A stretch of 64,000 nucleotides of DNA from Saccharina japonica (GCA_008828725.1 MEHQ01002101.1:1-64000); one strand, 5' to 3'. Positions 11,173 through 23,071 are shown, numbered from the stretch's first letter. Numbers and translations: made by a program. The notes: generated by a model from the sequence alone, not told the origin.

Positions 11173-11532
11173 GAAGCACGGTCCGGTCAAAGGTTAAGAC
11201 ACCCTCTCGCCACCGCACACATGCGGAGAGGGGTGGCGCTCTCGAGGTGTCGCACGCCTCCCAGCACGTACGAACGAGGTGGTAGTTTGTCGCGTTGCCA
11301 CTCGAGTATGGGGAATAATGGTTCTCGATGTGATGGTGCCCTTCTTTTCTTTTTTGGTTTGGGCACGACTTCCTCATTGTTTTTTTAGCTCCATGTTAGC
11401 GGAGTAGGCGCGGTGGATGGTGGATGGTGGATGATGCCCTTTGCGATGTTGGTGGCACGAGCGCGAGGTGGAGTAGGGGGAACCCGTAATGTGACCGGCG
11501 AAGCAGGCGTTCCTTCTAAAGAGATGGGGGGG

Positions 11533-11605
11533 GGGGAACTCATTTGTTGTTTGCCTTAGTAATTTGACCATTGACCACGCATCCCTTTCGAGACGGGGCA
11601 TGGGG
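11533..11605 (-). mobile_element. Short poly-C-flanked repeat
   Basis: Reverse-strand copy of the ~62 bp unit (ATTTGTTGTTTGCCTTAG ... CGCATCCCTTTCGAGACG) between two poly-G runs. A trace of the same unit is at 16665-16702. Confidence 0.55.
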
Positions 11606-13074
11606 GGGGGGGGGAGCCGGTTTAGCTCAAAAGTGCGTAAGGATTCATTAGCGCCCCGCTCGACGACTTGGGTCATTTTGTCCTTGGTCACGCAAAGCTG
11701 TGAGGTGCGTTTTTCCTGAGTTGAGATGGAACTGGCTGCGCCAAGCACTGCTGTTGTTGTTGGATCACGAAAGCTATCCTTAGGTGACCGCTGGGGTCTA
11801 AAATGGGGGAACTTAAGTCAGCCCCCTGTACAACCTTTTTCAAGACATTTCTTGTCTGGTCCCGTTTTCGAGTAATTGTCGTGTCCGTCTGATTTCAAGT
11901 CATTTCTTGTTTCGGCCCGCCTGTGTTTTAATGGTTTATCGACTGGCCTTTTTCAAGCGATTTCTTGATTGACCCCCCGAGTTTTTTTTTTGTTGAAGCC
12001 GTTTCTTGCCCCCCCCACCCCCATGTCTTCACACCTTACCGGAGACCCTCATACACCATGTTTATTAGTGTGCCTCCACAGTATATAGTGCTGTGTGGCG
12101 TAATCGCTGCATGTTCCATTCGCCGTTGCAGCAACGAGCCAGTTAATAATACACCTTTTTGGGAATTGGTTGACTTAATCATAGTACAGAGGGAAAAAGC
12201 GACGAAAATAAAAACGACGATTACGGCATCTCGCACCCACACGAAGCACCCCGGCCTGCTTTTGCTGCTATTGATGCCAAGAGTCGGGACTATATTGAGA
12301 GGAGCCTCGCGATGCGCGGTTCTGTCAGCTGGATAATAAGACCCGCGTTTTTTACATGCCGCTTTGTGTTCATCGCTACTACTATTAATTGTGTATCAAT
12401 GTAGAGTAGAGCCAACTACATGTGTTGTGCCCTGCTGTTCCCCAGTGTACTGCTTAATTATAAAGGTATGACGCTCGCACGAGGACCTATATAGGTCATC
12501 AATTTCCGCAAGAATTGCCACACATCGTGTATGATCTAGTTATTTCCAGAGGGCCAGCAATAAGATGATCCGGCAAGGGTCTGAAGTACCCCCCCCCCGC
12601 CTTCCAGAAGTCGCCGTGTTTGTCGCTCCACCTGGGTTCCCAAAAAGGATAAACTTGGTGACCTTCGCGTTCATGTTGTGCTGTTAAACATTCCCAAACG
12701 CGCAGGCATAAGCCCGGCCAATGTAATAAACCATCAAGCGCGAATCACGCCGCGCGTGTGGGTCGGTCGATCGCGGGACAAGTTGCACACAATCAACTGG
12801 CTTAGCGCGTGAAACCGTCGCTATTATTGGTTACGTACAAACTGGTAGGTAGGTTCATAGTACCGTTGCACCGAAGAGTGCCGTTGCACCGAAGAGTGCC
12901 GTCGCACCGAAGCTACGGACCCCACAACAATCGGTTTCCGCAACACGGGCACTGACTTTAGCAACAACCCTCATTTTCTCGCGAATCTCCTTATCCGGTT
13001 TTTGAGCGCGGCACGGTTTCCACTGCAGCAACCGTTATAACTCTTCTTACCCTTTTGCCACTGCAAAGATGACC

Positions 13075-13260
13075 CCCCACTAATTCCAAGTAGCATACGC
13101 ATATATCCCAAAAAACATGGGTGCGTTTCGATACATATGGGCCATCACCTGGAACTGTTATGGTATTGCTGGAATGATGTGGAATCGCTTGGTAAATACC
13201 TGTTATCAGGTATTTGGATCGTATTGGTATTACTTGGAAGGCGTACGTATCTCAGATGGG
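13075..13260 (+). repeat. Dispersed repeat shared with 39172-39300
   Basis: GTTATGGTATTGCTGGAATG, GGTATT-GGATCGTATTGGTA and TACTTGGAAGGCGTA occur in the same order in intron 2 of the XRCC2-like gene. Confidence 0.6.
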
Positions 13261-13829
13261 AACCAGGGGGGTTCCCAGATGCCCTTCCCCTTTTCTCTCA
13301 GTCTTTCATCACGCAACTAGGTTCCTCACAGAACCCCTTGGGGACGGACCCCCTTTTTAAGGGACCCCTTTTAAGGGACCTCTATATAAGGGATATAAGG
13401 GATAGCGACCAAAACAATGTAGTAAATGTTTACTTTGGCGATCTCTGCAGTCTAGAAGTAACGTGAGGGCCAAGCAGTACGTATAGGATCATGCTGCCTG
13501 CGCCCATCCATGCCGTATATATACGTGTACCACTCCTTTTGCCTGGTAACTCGGGACACCATTTTTCTTAATATATCATCCCGGAATCACGCAGTGGCCG
13601 CCGTTGCTGCTGCTGCTGCTGCTGCTGTAAATCGTCATGTTTGATTGTCAATTTGATCTCCCCCTCTAACGTAGGTTATAAGACGTGTGCGGTGTACGAC
13701 GGTAAAAACGGTCTATACCATCATCGGACATCTCCACGGAGTACGAGTACTCGTAGTGGTGGACCGTTAGAATAGTAAATCACGGGGGAAAAAAAAAAGA
13801 AAAAAAAAAGTACCAGCTACGTCATTGTC

Positions 13830-13918
13830 TTGACCCATTCAGAACTGAAAAACAAAATCCCACACTAATTCCAAGTAGTTTGTCTCCAAATATGTGGGAC
13901 CCGTTCTTACGGGGTTAA
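13830..13918 (-). mobile_element. 89-bp TTAA-flanked mini-element (piggyBac-like)
   Basis: Inverted relative to the other two copies: TTGACCCATTCAGAAC ... GTTCTTACGGGGTTAA, core CACACTAATTCCAAGTAG. The left TTAA has decayed to TTGA. Confidence 0.6.
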
Positions 13919-14440
13919 AAAGAAACCGAATCATCTCAGGAAGGTCGGACAGCAGTAGTACCGGCCGTACCCAACCATTACTCTTTTGAAAAACATGTCG
14001 AAACATATCTCGTGTATACGTATCGTACAGCACTCGCAGTTTTTCAAACACGCGCTTCGGCCATAATTGTCCCGTGATGAAGTGTGGGAAGGCGGTAGCT
14101 CTACTGGGAGAAAGGGGGGGGGCTTCGTCTACTCCTGGTACGTACGTAGGAGCACCACTGGGCGTGTGCCATCGGTCGAAGTGCGACCGAAAAAATGGGG
14201 AAAATAAAAACGTTCTTCAATGTATCATAGCAACTTAGCCTGCGAACGGGCGGACGACCCAGGCCCTCTACCGGATTGGCTTCTGGAGCGCGCATCGAAA
14301 GGGACAACAAGCAGGCGGTGTCAAGTTAAAGCTACTCGTCGCCGAACAACACGACGAGGCCATATGATCCGAGGGATGCTCAAGTTCTCCCTGTAAAATT
14401 GTCTCAGACTGAAAAAAAAACAAAAAAACACATCATGTCC

Positions 14441-14689
14441 CAAGCATGTCCCTAAATATAATAAACGCTTTCATATTAATATTCAATGAAAACGGTCCTT
14501 ATATTTATGGAAAAAGTGGTATACTACTCACTCTGTCCGGAAATGTAAGAGGACCATTTTGGACATTACAATACGGGGTACTCTGACCGGAAATGAAAGG
14601 AACGTTTGGGTATATACTTGAAGTATGATATTACTGTAGTACCCAAAAAGATCCTTACATTTTTCCGGGCAAAGTTGGGTATGTATCAT
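14441..14689. mobile_element. Two adjacent Stowaway-like MITEs
   Basis: A first copy (about 14441-14520) runs from a TGTCCCTAAATATA end to CCTTATATTTATGG. A second, longer one (14527-14689) runs from CTCACTCTGTCCGGAAATG to CCTTACATTTTTCCGGGC, with an internal partial duplicate of the left end (ACTCTGACCGGAAATGAAAG). TA flanks both sides of the second. Confidence 0.55.
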
Positions 14690-14895
14690 ATTTTATTTTA
14701 ATTTTTGGCGGTGTCGGGGGAGGGGGGGGTGTGCTACTGGCTGTTTCGTATCCGAGCCGCTTTCTCGGACGCTTCGAACTTCGCCTCCGGAAACTCCGCC
14801 TTCAAATTTGCCAGCGCTTCCAACGCTTCCTCGATCCGCCCCTGCAAAAGCCAACCAAACACACGTTGCCGTTGTCGGCGAGGGGACGGGGGAGC

Positions 14896-15432
14896 GGGGG
14901 GGTACTCATGTCGTGCACGGCCGTAATCGTATGACCATAGACTCTCGCATCCCTACAATGTCATGGCGGAGCACGTTGGGTTTTCACCAACCAGGCAGAC
15001 ATTGCTTGCACCAAGCGCGAAACGCCGTGAGGTATTGGGCGAGTCGCATGGAGGGTGAGCTGCATCCTGCTAAGAACCGCCTCTGAGGCGGACTTGCATA
15101 TGGACGACAGCTTCAATGAGTTAATTTAATTTCTGGTGTGGCCACTTCCGGAGACAGCAATGGGTTTTACTATGTAACTGCCTCGCGGACGCCTTACCAT
15201 ATTAACACTACGTGAAACGACCATTCCCCTTGTGCGGAACAAAGGTTCTCTACCCCGCACAAATGATCTACTCGACCGCCAGCTTTGGTGACCGCCAAAA
15301 AAAAATAACAAAAAAAAACGGCACCCTGGTTGTCTAGCTCACGCAGCGAGTGGCGTGTTTTACAGCGTCGTTGCCAACCGACGCCAACCCAACCTATAAA
15401 TATAATATATTTATAGGCGGGGGGGGGGGGGG
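14896..15432 (-). mobile_element. Poly-C-ended repeat, full-length
   Basis: About 535 bp between poly-G at 14896 and 15418-15432. It carries the TCATGTCGTGCACGGCCGTA end and, at the other end, a palindromic CTATAAATATAATATATTTA-type motif next to GACGCCAACCCAACC. Nearly identical to 20338-20870 and 49828-50362. Confidence 0.7.
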
Positions 15433-16229
15433 TTGCGAACGTGGCTGGATGAGCGGGCAGAACTTCGGCAAGAAGAGGGGCAATCGGGTGAAGACTACGT
15501 AATCGATTTCTCAACAAGAAGTCGGAGGCACGTGTATATTTATACGAGCAGTGTTTATTTACGACTTGGCCCAGGCCAGAATCAACGAAATTGTTGACTA
15601 GTCCACACTAACTCCTCATTGCATCAACCATATCTTCATTCCGAGAAATTTCCCAGACACACTATCCAATTCTGATAAATTTCCAAGGCACACTATTAGT
15701 AGCTCTGCATTACATCAACCATCTTTGATTCCCGAGAATGTTTCCAGTCGGTCGGGGTTAATAGGGGTTAGTGTTCAAAGTCAAGTACCAGGTATGTTTT
15801 TACCATTACCATTTGTGTCGAAGCTGGGCCAAAGTCTACAAGTATGTACAGCCCTCGCACACGCGGCTCCGACAACCAGAGCTATCTATATACATACGTG
15901 CATACTGTCGCTCCCTTGCCGAAATACCGAATGTGCGAGTGCTGCGGCGGTATGTACCAGGGATGTACCGAGTACTGCATGCCGTTTTCATTTTTTTTTG
16001 TGGGTTTGCGCCGCCCAACCACAGACGGTACTATTATACTACTACTGGTGGCTCAAAGAGAGACCCTCCCAGGGGTAAGACAAGGCATGAAAAACATACA
16101 TACGAAATATACGTTTGTGTTTTGTTTCGGTGCAATCAGTCTCGAAAAAACAAGGCTCGTCAAAAAGAGTTCCCCAACGAACAACGAAGTTTTCTACTTT
16201 TTCGTATTTCATCCAGCGGCAGGCGAGAA

Positions 16230-16366
16230 AAAAAAACAAACAAACAAACAAACAAACACACAAACAAACAAACAAACAAACAAACAAACAAACAAACAAA
16301 CAAACAAACCAACAAACAAACAAACAAACAAACCAACAAACAAACAAACAAACAAACAAACAAACT
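16230..16366 (+). repeat. (CAAA)n microsatellite
   Basis: About 33 units with rare CACA and CCAA interruptions. It gives Lys-Gln-Thr-Asn or Cys-Leu-Phe-Val runs in every frame. Confidence 0.9.
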
Positions 16367-16831
16367 TGAAAGCCTTCACAACACCACCACATAAATCTGT
16401 GTCGTGCGTCGGTTTAACTAGGTGGTAGAACACAATCAAGACAAATTGTGTTTGCTACGTAGCGTAATAAGACGCACGCCAACGCACACCCCCCGGACGT
16501 TTTTCCCTTGCCGATTTTCTCAGACGATGAGCGTACACGCGGAGCGATGTGCCAAAAGTATGGAAATGTTTCATCGAAATTTTTCCAACGACGCCACTGT
16601 TTTCGTCGTGGCCTTGTTGTTCTCGACAAAAAATCGGCTCGGAAAAAATTAATCCCAGAGGGAGGGGGGGGGGGGGTACTCATTTGTTGCTTGCCTTAAG
16701 ATGTAAAAAACGAAAAATTCCCGCAAATTATCGCACGCAACTAACTTAAGTGATTTCGCAGCCAACTAATGCCGACTAATAACTAGTCGCCGACTTATAG
16801 TCAGCCAACTCCCAGCCCTCGTACTGCTTAC

Positions 16832-16942
16832 CGTTACTTGGGTGCCATCGCAGAACACGAACCGCCCCCACCGACCGTACTTGACCAGCATAGGCTCCCC
16901 GTCTAGCATCCCCAGTTCTATGGTCGGCCTGTCCTTGTTTCT
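16832..16942 (-). CDS. Isolated internal exon beside the assembly gap
   Basis: On the minus strand a strong acceptor (GCGATTCTCAG) at 16943 and a good donor (GTAAGC) at 16831-16826 bound a 111-bp, 37-codon, phase-0 exon. It encodes a compact sequence with EPMLVKYGRWGRFVFCDG. The GxWGxFVxC pattern faintly recalls topoisomerase I C-terminal repeats, but this is too short for a call. Its upstream neighbours probably lie in or beyond the run of N at 17046-17674, and downstream exons were not found. Confidence 0.35.
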
Positions 16943-17045
16943 CTGAGAATCGCATTCGAGACGAACGGGCGCAGGAGGTGGAGGTGGGCGGGGCAATGGT
17001 GGGGGGGTATTTCACGCTTACGTATTAATAACAAAAAAAAAAACT

Positions 17046-17674
17046 NNNNNNNNNNNNNNNNNNNNNNNNNNNNNNNNNNNNNNNNNNNNNNNNNNNNNNN
17101 NNNNNNNNNNNNNNNNNNNNNNNNNNNNNNNNNNNNNNNNNNNNNNNNNNNNNNNNNNNNNNNNNNNNNNNNNNNNNNNNNNNNNNNNNNNNNNNNNNNN
17201 NNNNNNNNNNNNNNNNNNNNNNNNNNNNNNNNNNNNNNNNNNNNNNNNNNNNNNNNNNNNNNNNNNNNNNNNNNNNNNNNNNNNNNNNNNNNNNNNNNNN
17301 NNNNNNNNNNNNNNNNNNNNNNNNNNNNNNNNNNNNNNNNNNNNNNNNNNNNNNNNNNNNNNNNNNNNNNNNNNNNNNNNNNNNNNNNNNNNNNNNNNNN
17401 NNNNNNNNNNNNNNNNNNNNNNNNNNNNNNNNNNNNNNNNNNNNNNNNNNNNNNNNNNNNNNNNNNNNNNNNNNNNNNNNNNNNNNNNNNNNNNNNNNNN
17501 NNNNNNNNNNNNNNNNNNNNNNNNNNNNNNNNNNNNNNNNNNNNNNNNNNNNNNNNNNNNNNNNNNNNNNNNNNNNNNNNNNNNNNNNNNNNNNNNNNNN
17601 NNNNNNNNNNNNNNNNNNNNNNNNNNNNNNNNNNNNNNNNNNNNNNNNNNNNNNNNNNNNNNNNNNNNNNNNNN
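17046..17674. other. Assembly gap (629 N)
   Basis: Unresolved bases. The flanks are poly-A (left) and unique sequence (right). Any exon between 16942 and 17675 is hidden. Confidence 0.99.
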
Positions 17675-17766
17675 AAATCACGCTCAATGGTTAATCGACA
17701 CTGATCGCACCATACCATACTGTAATCAAGTGATATTATTTGATAACACCCCCCCCCCCCTGGGAT

Positions 17767-17806
17767 TACGTCTCGAAAGGGATGCGTGGTCAATGGTATA
17801 ATGACC
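17767..17806 (+). mobile_element. Truncated short poly-C-flanked repeat
   Basis: CGTCTCGAAAGGGATGCGTG then GTCAATGG after a C run. It is cut off by the Harbinger-like element starting at 17808. Confidence 0.5.
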
Positions 17807-17807
17807 A

Positions 17808-18638
17808 GGGCCCATCTTAACGAAGACAGCAAAAATTCAATTTGGAAAATAAAATCCTATTTGAATGTGATTTCGCAAAAAAAAACTGGTTTGCGTCCTA
17901 TGGGGAATAGTGAATTGCTCGTTCAAATATTTATGAAATCGAAAAAACGCAGCATGCGTCACAGCGCCCAGGTGAAAAAAATCGACGAGAGGAGACGAGA
18001 GGGAAAGCATGCGTCGACGCGTGCGCGCCGCCGCCAGCATACTTTTGCTTTTGACCGCCCAGGCTAGGAAGCTATCGCTCTCAGGGTCTCCTGGGTGGGC
18101 GTAGGGATCCCTGGAACGCCACGGGCGAGACAGGGGCGGCGATGGTGTTATCGAAGTCTTGAGCGTATCATGCCGTTTTTGGGTCGATCGCTCGGTTTTT
18201 GATCGGGTTGGAGCATCGAGCTGGTTGAAAAGTTGGGATTGCGACCGCCATGATTGGTTTTGAGGCGCCACCGCCGGGCTACGCTGTGCTATGGTCTATA
18301 GGCGTGGGCGCGGCTGTTGTCCCGGTGGCCTCGGGTTGTGGTTCACGTGTTGTCGCCTCGGTCGTGGTCATCGATGCCACCAAGAAATGACCAGATTGTA
18401 CCGGGGGCGTTTGCCCACCGTGGACATGCCGGTCCAAGTCGGGCCAACTCCTCAATTTGATTTGAATTCTTTGGAAAAGAAGGTCCTGGGACCTTCTCGG
18501 TTTTTTCGTCCGATTCAAATTGATTAGACACCCAAGATCCTGATCTTTGATGCTGGTGCGTGTGTTGACCAATGAAAAGCGTATTTGAATTTTATTTTTT
18601 CCAAATTGAATTTATTTCATACTCGTTAAAACGGGCCC
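17808..18638. mobile_element. Harbinger-like element, 831 bp relative
   Basis: Ends GGGCCCATCTTAACGA and CTCGTTAAAACGGGCCC; subterminal AATTCAATTTGGAAAA / TTCCAAATTGAATTT arms are shared with the 7897-8107 copy, as is GCTGGTGCGTGTGTTGACCA near 18550. The centre (~17950-18540) is unrelated filler. The 3-bp flanks (CCA, TAA) no longer match. Confidence 0.65.
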
Positions 18639-18930
18639 TAACCGTAGGTCCTATTTACTATTATAGGGTCCTCCGTACTAGCGGTCGCGATATTCAGGTA
18701 TCACAGCAGCGTGGCACCAGTATACCAGTGCACCAGGTATATTGTTTATGACAAACGTTTTTTTTTTTTGTTTTACAAGTTTTATCTCACGCGTGCGAGA
18801 GCTGAAGCCACGATGTTTTTTTTTTTTTCATGTCCCAAGCAATAAGCCTGCGCTGACACATTTTCGTTTTTCAACACAGAAATCAGAGTGTGCACGTGTT
18901 TCGGGCGCAGCCAACTACTTGTCGTGTGTA

Positions 18931-18990
18931 CCACGCCGCCCAGAAATGTAAGTCCAAACAGTACCCAAACGGCCCATTACATTTCCGGGC
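18931..18990. mobile_element. Short Stowaway-like MITE
   Basis: CCCAGAAATGTAAGTCC and CATTACATTTCCGGGC are inverted ends around a ~30 bp centre with CAGTACCCAAACGG. Confidence 0.45.
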
Positions 18991-19314
18991 AAAGTAGTAC
19001 AAAGCTCAAATAGTTTCTACCCATGTCTGCCTCATATATTACTTTTAAGCATTCAAAACGACACGCACACGGTCCTAAACAAATCCGGACAGGGTGGTGT
19101 AAATCACTATTAATGCTTACCCACGTCTGCCCATTTAACGAAAGGGAATGGACCTACATCCGAGGTGACGCTTGTTTGTACGGTGCCGTCCAGACTACCA
19201 CTCAGTCGTCACGGGGGCGAGATACGACCAAAGCGATTGAATCCCCGACGTACCTCGAGGGCGGCAGAGGCCTCCGCGGATCCCGAGCTTTTCTTTCCCA
19301 CGTCCTTCGCTACC

Positions 19315-19438
19315 ATGCGCATCGCGCTAGACTGCTTCGTCTTCGCCACGCTAAGCGCGTTCCCATTGCCTGCCGTCGGTACAGCAGAGGCAAAAAGTCG
19401 CCGGGGGGAAAAAAAACGCCATTACGAGGCCGCCAGGG
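19315..19438 (+). CDS. Candidate first exon encoding a signal peptide
   Basis: The ATG in TACCATGCGC opens a 41-codon exon ending at a GTGAGG donor (19439), phase 1. The peptide starts MRIALDCFVFATLSAFPLP and continues with AVGTAEA, then Lys/Arg-rich sequence. This is a plausible secretory signal with an AXA-like cleavage site. No matching second exon was established: open readings at 19643-19969 (ending YDRVQNVV) and 19566-19994 exist downstream, but neither could be joined with confidence. It may instead be chance hydrophobicity. Confidence 0.28.
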
Positions 19439-20104
19439 GTGAGGGAGGGCACATGACGGTGGGAATCAATTACCCACTATTTCGTAGCACGAGGGGGGGG
19501 TATAGTAACCAGAACCAAGTATGCACTGTAAACAATAGAGGGATGTTTGGTCTTCGGGTTCCATCATGGGTTTTGATTACTCTTGTTACTGCAACAATAG
19601 CCCACCCGGAACAGTCGGATGGGTTTATAGAGAAAAGTCGCGTTGCACGCCTGGGCGGGCCGAAAAAAACTACGAGCGGGTGATTTCGGCGCCCCAACTC
19701 TGCTCTGGGAGACGAAACAGGGAAGCGTTGAAAACATTATTGGTGCGCCATGTAAAGAGAGAAAAACAGAGCGAGAAGAAGTGTGTCGCTCCCATTTTGA
19801 GCATCCCTCTGCTTTCGGTTACACTTCGGTTACTCTTCGGGAGAATACAAGCGGAAGATATATTGCAGGTACCAGGTATAATTCTGGCGTTTGCAACTTT
19901 ACACCCCGATCAAAAGCAATCCCTTCCGCCAGCCCCTCCGCCTACGACCGCGTACAAAATGTCGTTTGACCCGTGTGTAGGTAGGGTGCCATGACCACGC
20001 ATAGGTTTGAGGGGTATCAAAATCGCAAAAAGAACACAGGCGTTTTATTCACGCCAGCGAAGGAGGAAGATGACAAACCAACCGTGGCAGGCGTTTCCCT
20101 GTCG

Positions 20105-20257
20105 TCATGCACCTTCGAACGCCCCCGCGGTGTCGATGCACCGGCTGTAGCACGCCAACGCTTCGGCATGCAAACCCCTCTGGTACAGCACGTCTCCCTC
20201 CGAGACGTGGCCGAAGGCAGCCACAAGCGCATCCGAAACCGGAAACCCGAAACTGAT
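20105..20257 (-). CDS. Terminal exon with a TPR-like motif (partial gene)
   Basis: Acceptor TTTTTTGCTTAG precedes position 20257, and a 51-codon phase-0 reading runs to TGA at 20107-20105. The peptide includes EGDVLYQRGLHAEALACYSR, which fits one tetratricopeptide repeat helix pair (G at the first turn, Y/A/A/Y spacing). TPRs mediate protein-protein contacts, so a scaffold role is likely but unspecific. Upstream exons were not identified; 20340-20870 upstream is a repeat. It could be the last exon of the gene at 21347-22887 if that gene's final exon were spliced before its stop at a GTGTCA donor. Confidence 0.4.
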   Translation of the reverse strand: MSFGFPVSDALVAAFGHVSEGDVLYQRGLHAEALACYSRCIDTAGAFEGA

Positions 20258-20337
20258 CTAAGCAAAAAAAAAAAGCGATGCATCCGCAGAGCGTGGCATA
20301 GCTTGAGAGTTGAGGCAGCTATATACGTAGAACAAGC

Positions 20338-20870
20338 GGGGGGGCGGGGGGGGGGGGGGGACTCATGTCGTGCACGGCCGTAGTCATATGACCATAGACC
20401 CTCGCATCCCTACAATGCCGGGACGGAGCACGTTGGGTTTTCACCAACCAGGCAGACATCGCTTGCACCAAGCGCGAAGCGCCGTGAGGTATTGGGCGAG
20501 TCGCATGGAGGGTGAGCTGCATCCTGCTAAGAACCGCCTCTGAGGCGGACTTGCATATGGACGACAGCTTCAATGAGTTAATTTAATTTCTGGTGTGGCC
20601 ACTTCCGGAGACAGCAATGGGTTTTACTATGTAACTGCCTCGCGGATGCCTTACCATATTAACACTACGTGATACGACCATTTGGTGCGGGCAAAGGTTT
20701 CACCCGAAAATGACTCTTCGCCGCATTTTGGTGACCGCAAATAAGAAAAAAAAAAAAAAACGGAGCACCTGTTGTTCCTGCTCACGCAACGAGTGGTTGT
20801 TTTACGGTCAGTTTGCAACCCCGCGCAACAAAACTATAATAATATATATTTATATTAGAGGGGCGAAAAA
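20338..20870 (-). mobile_element. Poly-C-ended repeat, full-length
   Basis: Same order of blocks as 14896-15432, from poly-G at 20338-20360 to an AT-rich palindrome near 20850. The distal 150 bp are more diverged. Confidence 0.7.
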
Positions 20871-21346
20871 AGAAGGGGGGGGGTCGGTTGAAACTAACGC
20901 GCAGGTACAGGTACTCGCGTGGCATCATGCATATCATCAGAGAAGCGCACAGTCGAGCAGCCCTTGCATTATACCTACAGCAGTATTATATATATATACA
21001 CATGTGTATTTGCCCGGCGGGTCATTGCTTTTCTATCGAGTATAAATTTTCCCGCCCCGGGTAATTGCATGGCTATAACTACCCTTCGATCGAAAGTATC
21101 ACACGCAGGTTGTGAATATAGTAGTAGTTTCGACGAAAATCTCGAGCTCACAACCGACGCGTCTTGAAAAAAAGAAGAAAAAAGTCGCCGGTTCGCGCCT
21201 ATCAAACACCGGCACAACTACCGAAGGGAAGGCATACGGCAGTTCGTCATGGTGTTTTTTTGTCCTAATTTTGAGCCGCCTTCTTGTTGACCGATCATCG
21301 TATGATTGAGCGACCTTTCGACAGGCAAATCAATTCGCTGCAGCCA

Positions 21347-22887
21347 CTATAATATGGCCGCAGGTTCTGGGGTGTGGGTCCGTGCCTCGATGATGGCAGC
21401 GATGGTAGCTGGCTGTGACACCCCGTTGTAGACTTCCTCCGGCGGCCTCGTCATCACGTTTGGGCCCAGCCCACACCTGCAGTTGGTGCACACACGTATA
21501 CGTACCAGGCGCATTTGCACAGGGAGACAAATATCCGAGCAGAGCAGCAGCCAGATATAAACACAGCATACGTATGTATGTATATACGAGTATCATATGT
21601 GTACCTCCTTGTGTAAATTTGCCTTGCTATTGTACAAGCCATACGTAGTCGTCAGAAGGGAAAAGCACGTTTGTTGCAGATGATTCCATCGCCTACTATG
21701 ATACTGTTGCAACCCCTCGTCATGCGACTAAGTACGGTCATCGATGAATATCGAGTACACCCCTGCTCTATAATATCGTATGATACGTGTGGCCATTTTG
21801 GTCATTTTTAGTCTATTTACGTGTTGGTTTTCGACGATTACTTTTCGGTTTCCCCTCCTGAAAAAAAATGTGATAAAAAACCGTGACAATTTTGGCGGCA
21901 AAGGGGGGCGCGTTATCCCCGAATCCGAGCGCAAGAGATACCTGGTATGTACGTAGCCCATCACGGGTACGGTCGGAGATATATATGCGCGCAGGACAGG
22001 AACAGGAACGCACCCACATGTACCGCTTTCTACAAGAGCCTACGTCGGCGAAAGGACTTCGCACGAATCCACTGCCCGAGAGAGTTAAGAGCATACTCGC
22101 ACACGGTTGCAAAAGCAGACCCGTTCTCTACGTAGTATGCGATATGTACGCGAATCAATACAGGGGTCTATCTACAAGTAAATAGTACAATGTGCTACAC
22201 AGCAGTGAGCCTGCAACGCATGGCGATGCTATTACGCGGCAACATACATTAAATACGAGGACCAAATATTGTTGGTAAAAATAGGGAAGCTCTATGGTTC
22301 CCGTAATAGTGCTGCTGCTGCTATTGATACACTCTGTTCATGTTACATACCTGGTACTGCTCTGCTGCTACATACTGCTGCTACTACTGCTGCTGTTCCG
22401 ACAGACTACAAGCAGCAGTAGAACGTAGAACGTCACTCCTGCCGAAACGCTGCAACCATAACCATGTTTCCACCGCTTGCTGTCGACAAGCAAGCGGTGG
22501 TTTTACCACTCAATCACCTGCCTTGGCAACCGGTCTCGATCACTTCCACGCCGGCAGGGGCAAACGCTCTGAACGTGTCGAGCGTCCAACGAGATCCGGC
22601 CTGGTGTTCCATCAAAAACGGCGTGCAGTGCAGTGCAGTGTATGATAGGATGATAGGCAGGCGGTGTTCAGACGGTATAATAGCAATACGTCGTAAGCAC
22701 CTCCACCCTGTACAGAAAACTCCGTGACATCCGAGATCGTGCCACAGACAAGCAGAGGATTACCCAATGGGTGGTCTACTACTGCAAGCAGCAGTCCAAC
22801 TGCCGTTTGAATGACTTGTACCCGCTCGTGGACCGAGCAAGCGAGGGCGGGTGGGTGGGCGTGAGCAGGTTTTCGAGGCGGCAGTGC
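21347..22887 (-). CDS. Predicted 3'-end of an unrecognised multi-exon gene
   Basis: Three chained exons fit in phase: 22887-22714 (phase 0/0), 22600-22518 (phase 0 in, 2 out) and 21476-21347 (stop TAG at 21349-21347). The pieces read ERVQVIQTAVGLLLAVV..., RWTLDTFRAFAPAGVEVIE... and PEEVYNGVSQPATIAAIIEA.... These are well-mixed helical-looking sequences with no family I can name. Acceptors are CAG; donors are GTACAG and GTGATT, so donor support is only fair. An alternative start of the middle exon at 22707 also keeps the frame. Upstream exons would lie beyond 22887; a reading at about 23725-23560 (-), ending near a CAGTGGC site, is possible but unproven. The 22464-22502 hairpin lies just 3' of the middle exon. 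Confidence 0.45.
22466..22500. repeat. Perfect 12-bp-arm hairpin
   Basis: CCACCGCTTGCT and AGCAAGCGGTGG around a 7-nt GTCGACA loop. It lies in the intron just downstream of the minus-strand exon 22600-22518. Confidence 0.7.
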
Positions 22888-23071
22888 CTGAAGAACTTTC
22901 GTTTTCACGTTCACTTGCTGGGGTGATCTATGAATGCCAGTACGAGTATATACTATTAATACCTGGTACTTTTTTCTCTTTTTTTCTCTTGCATGCACCT
23001 GGATTGCTAGCAGGGTAGGTCTTGCTTGTCGTATATGGCGTTGCATTGTCTGCTCTGCTTACTGCACTGAG

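Larger units (their letters stand above)
10731..13074. other. Intergenic, repeat-rich
   Basis: Downstream of the tetraspan gene. Contains the GGGAT minisatellite, a short poly-C-flanked repeat (11533-11605), T-rich TTTCTTG-containing units at 11850-12010 (TTTCAAG.CATTTCTTG repeated four times), and a 20-bp unit repeated three times at 12855-12910 (CCGTTGCACCGAAGAGTG). I see no gene. Confidence 0.6.

Noticed and set aside
14896..15432. 5S rRNA-derived origin for the poly-C family (TCTATGGTCATA resembles a 5S start)
   Set aside because: The likeness stops after about a dozen bases and no internal control region is recognisable.
16042..16428. Frames rich in Cys-Leu-Phe-Val or Lys-Gln-Thr-Asn
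   Set aside because: Produced by the CAAA microsatellite; any frame through it stays open.
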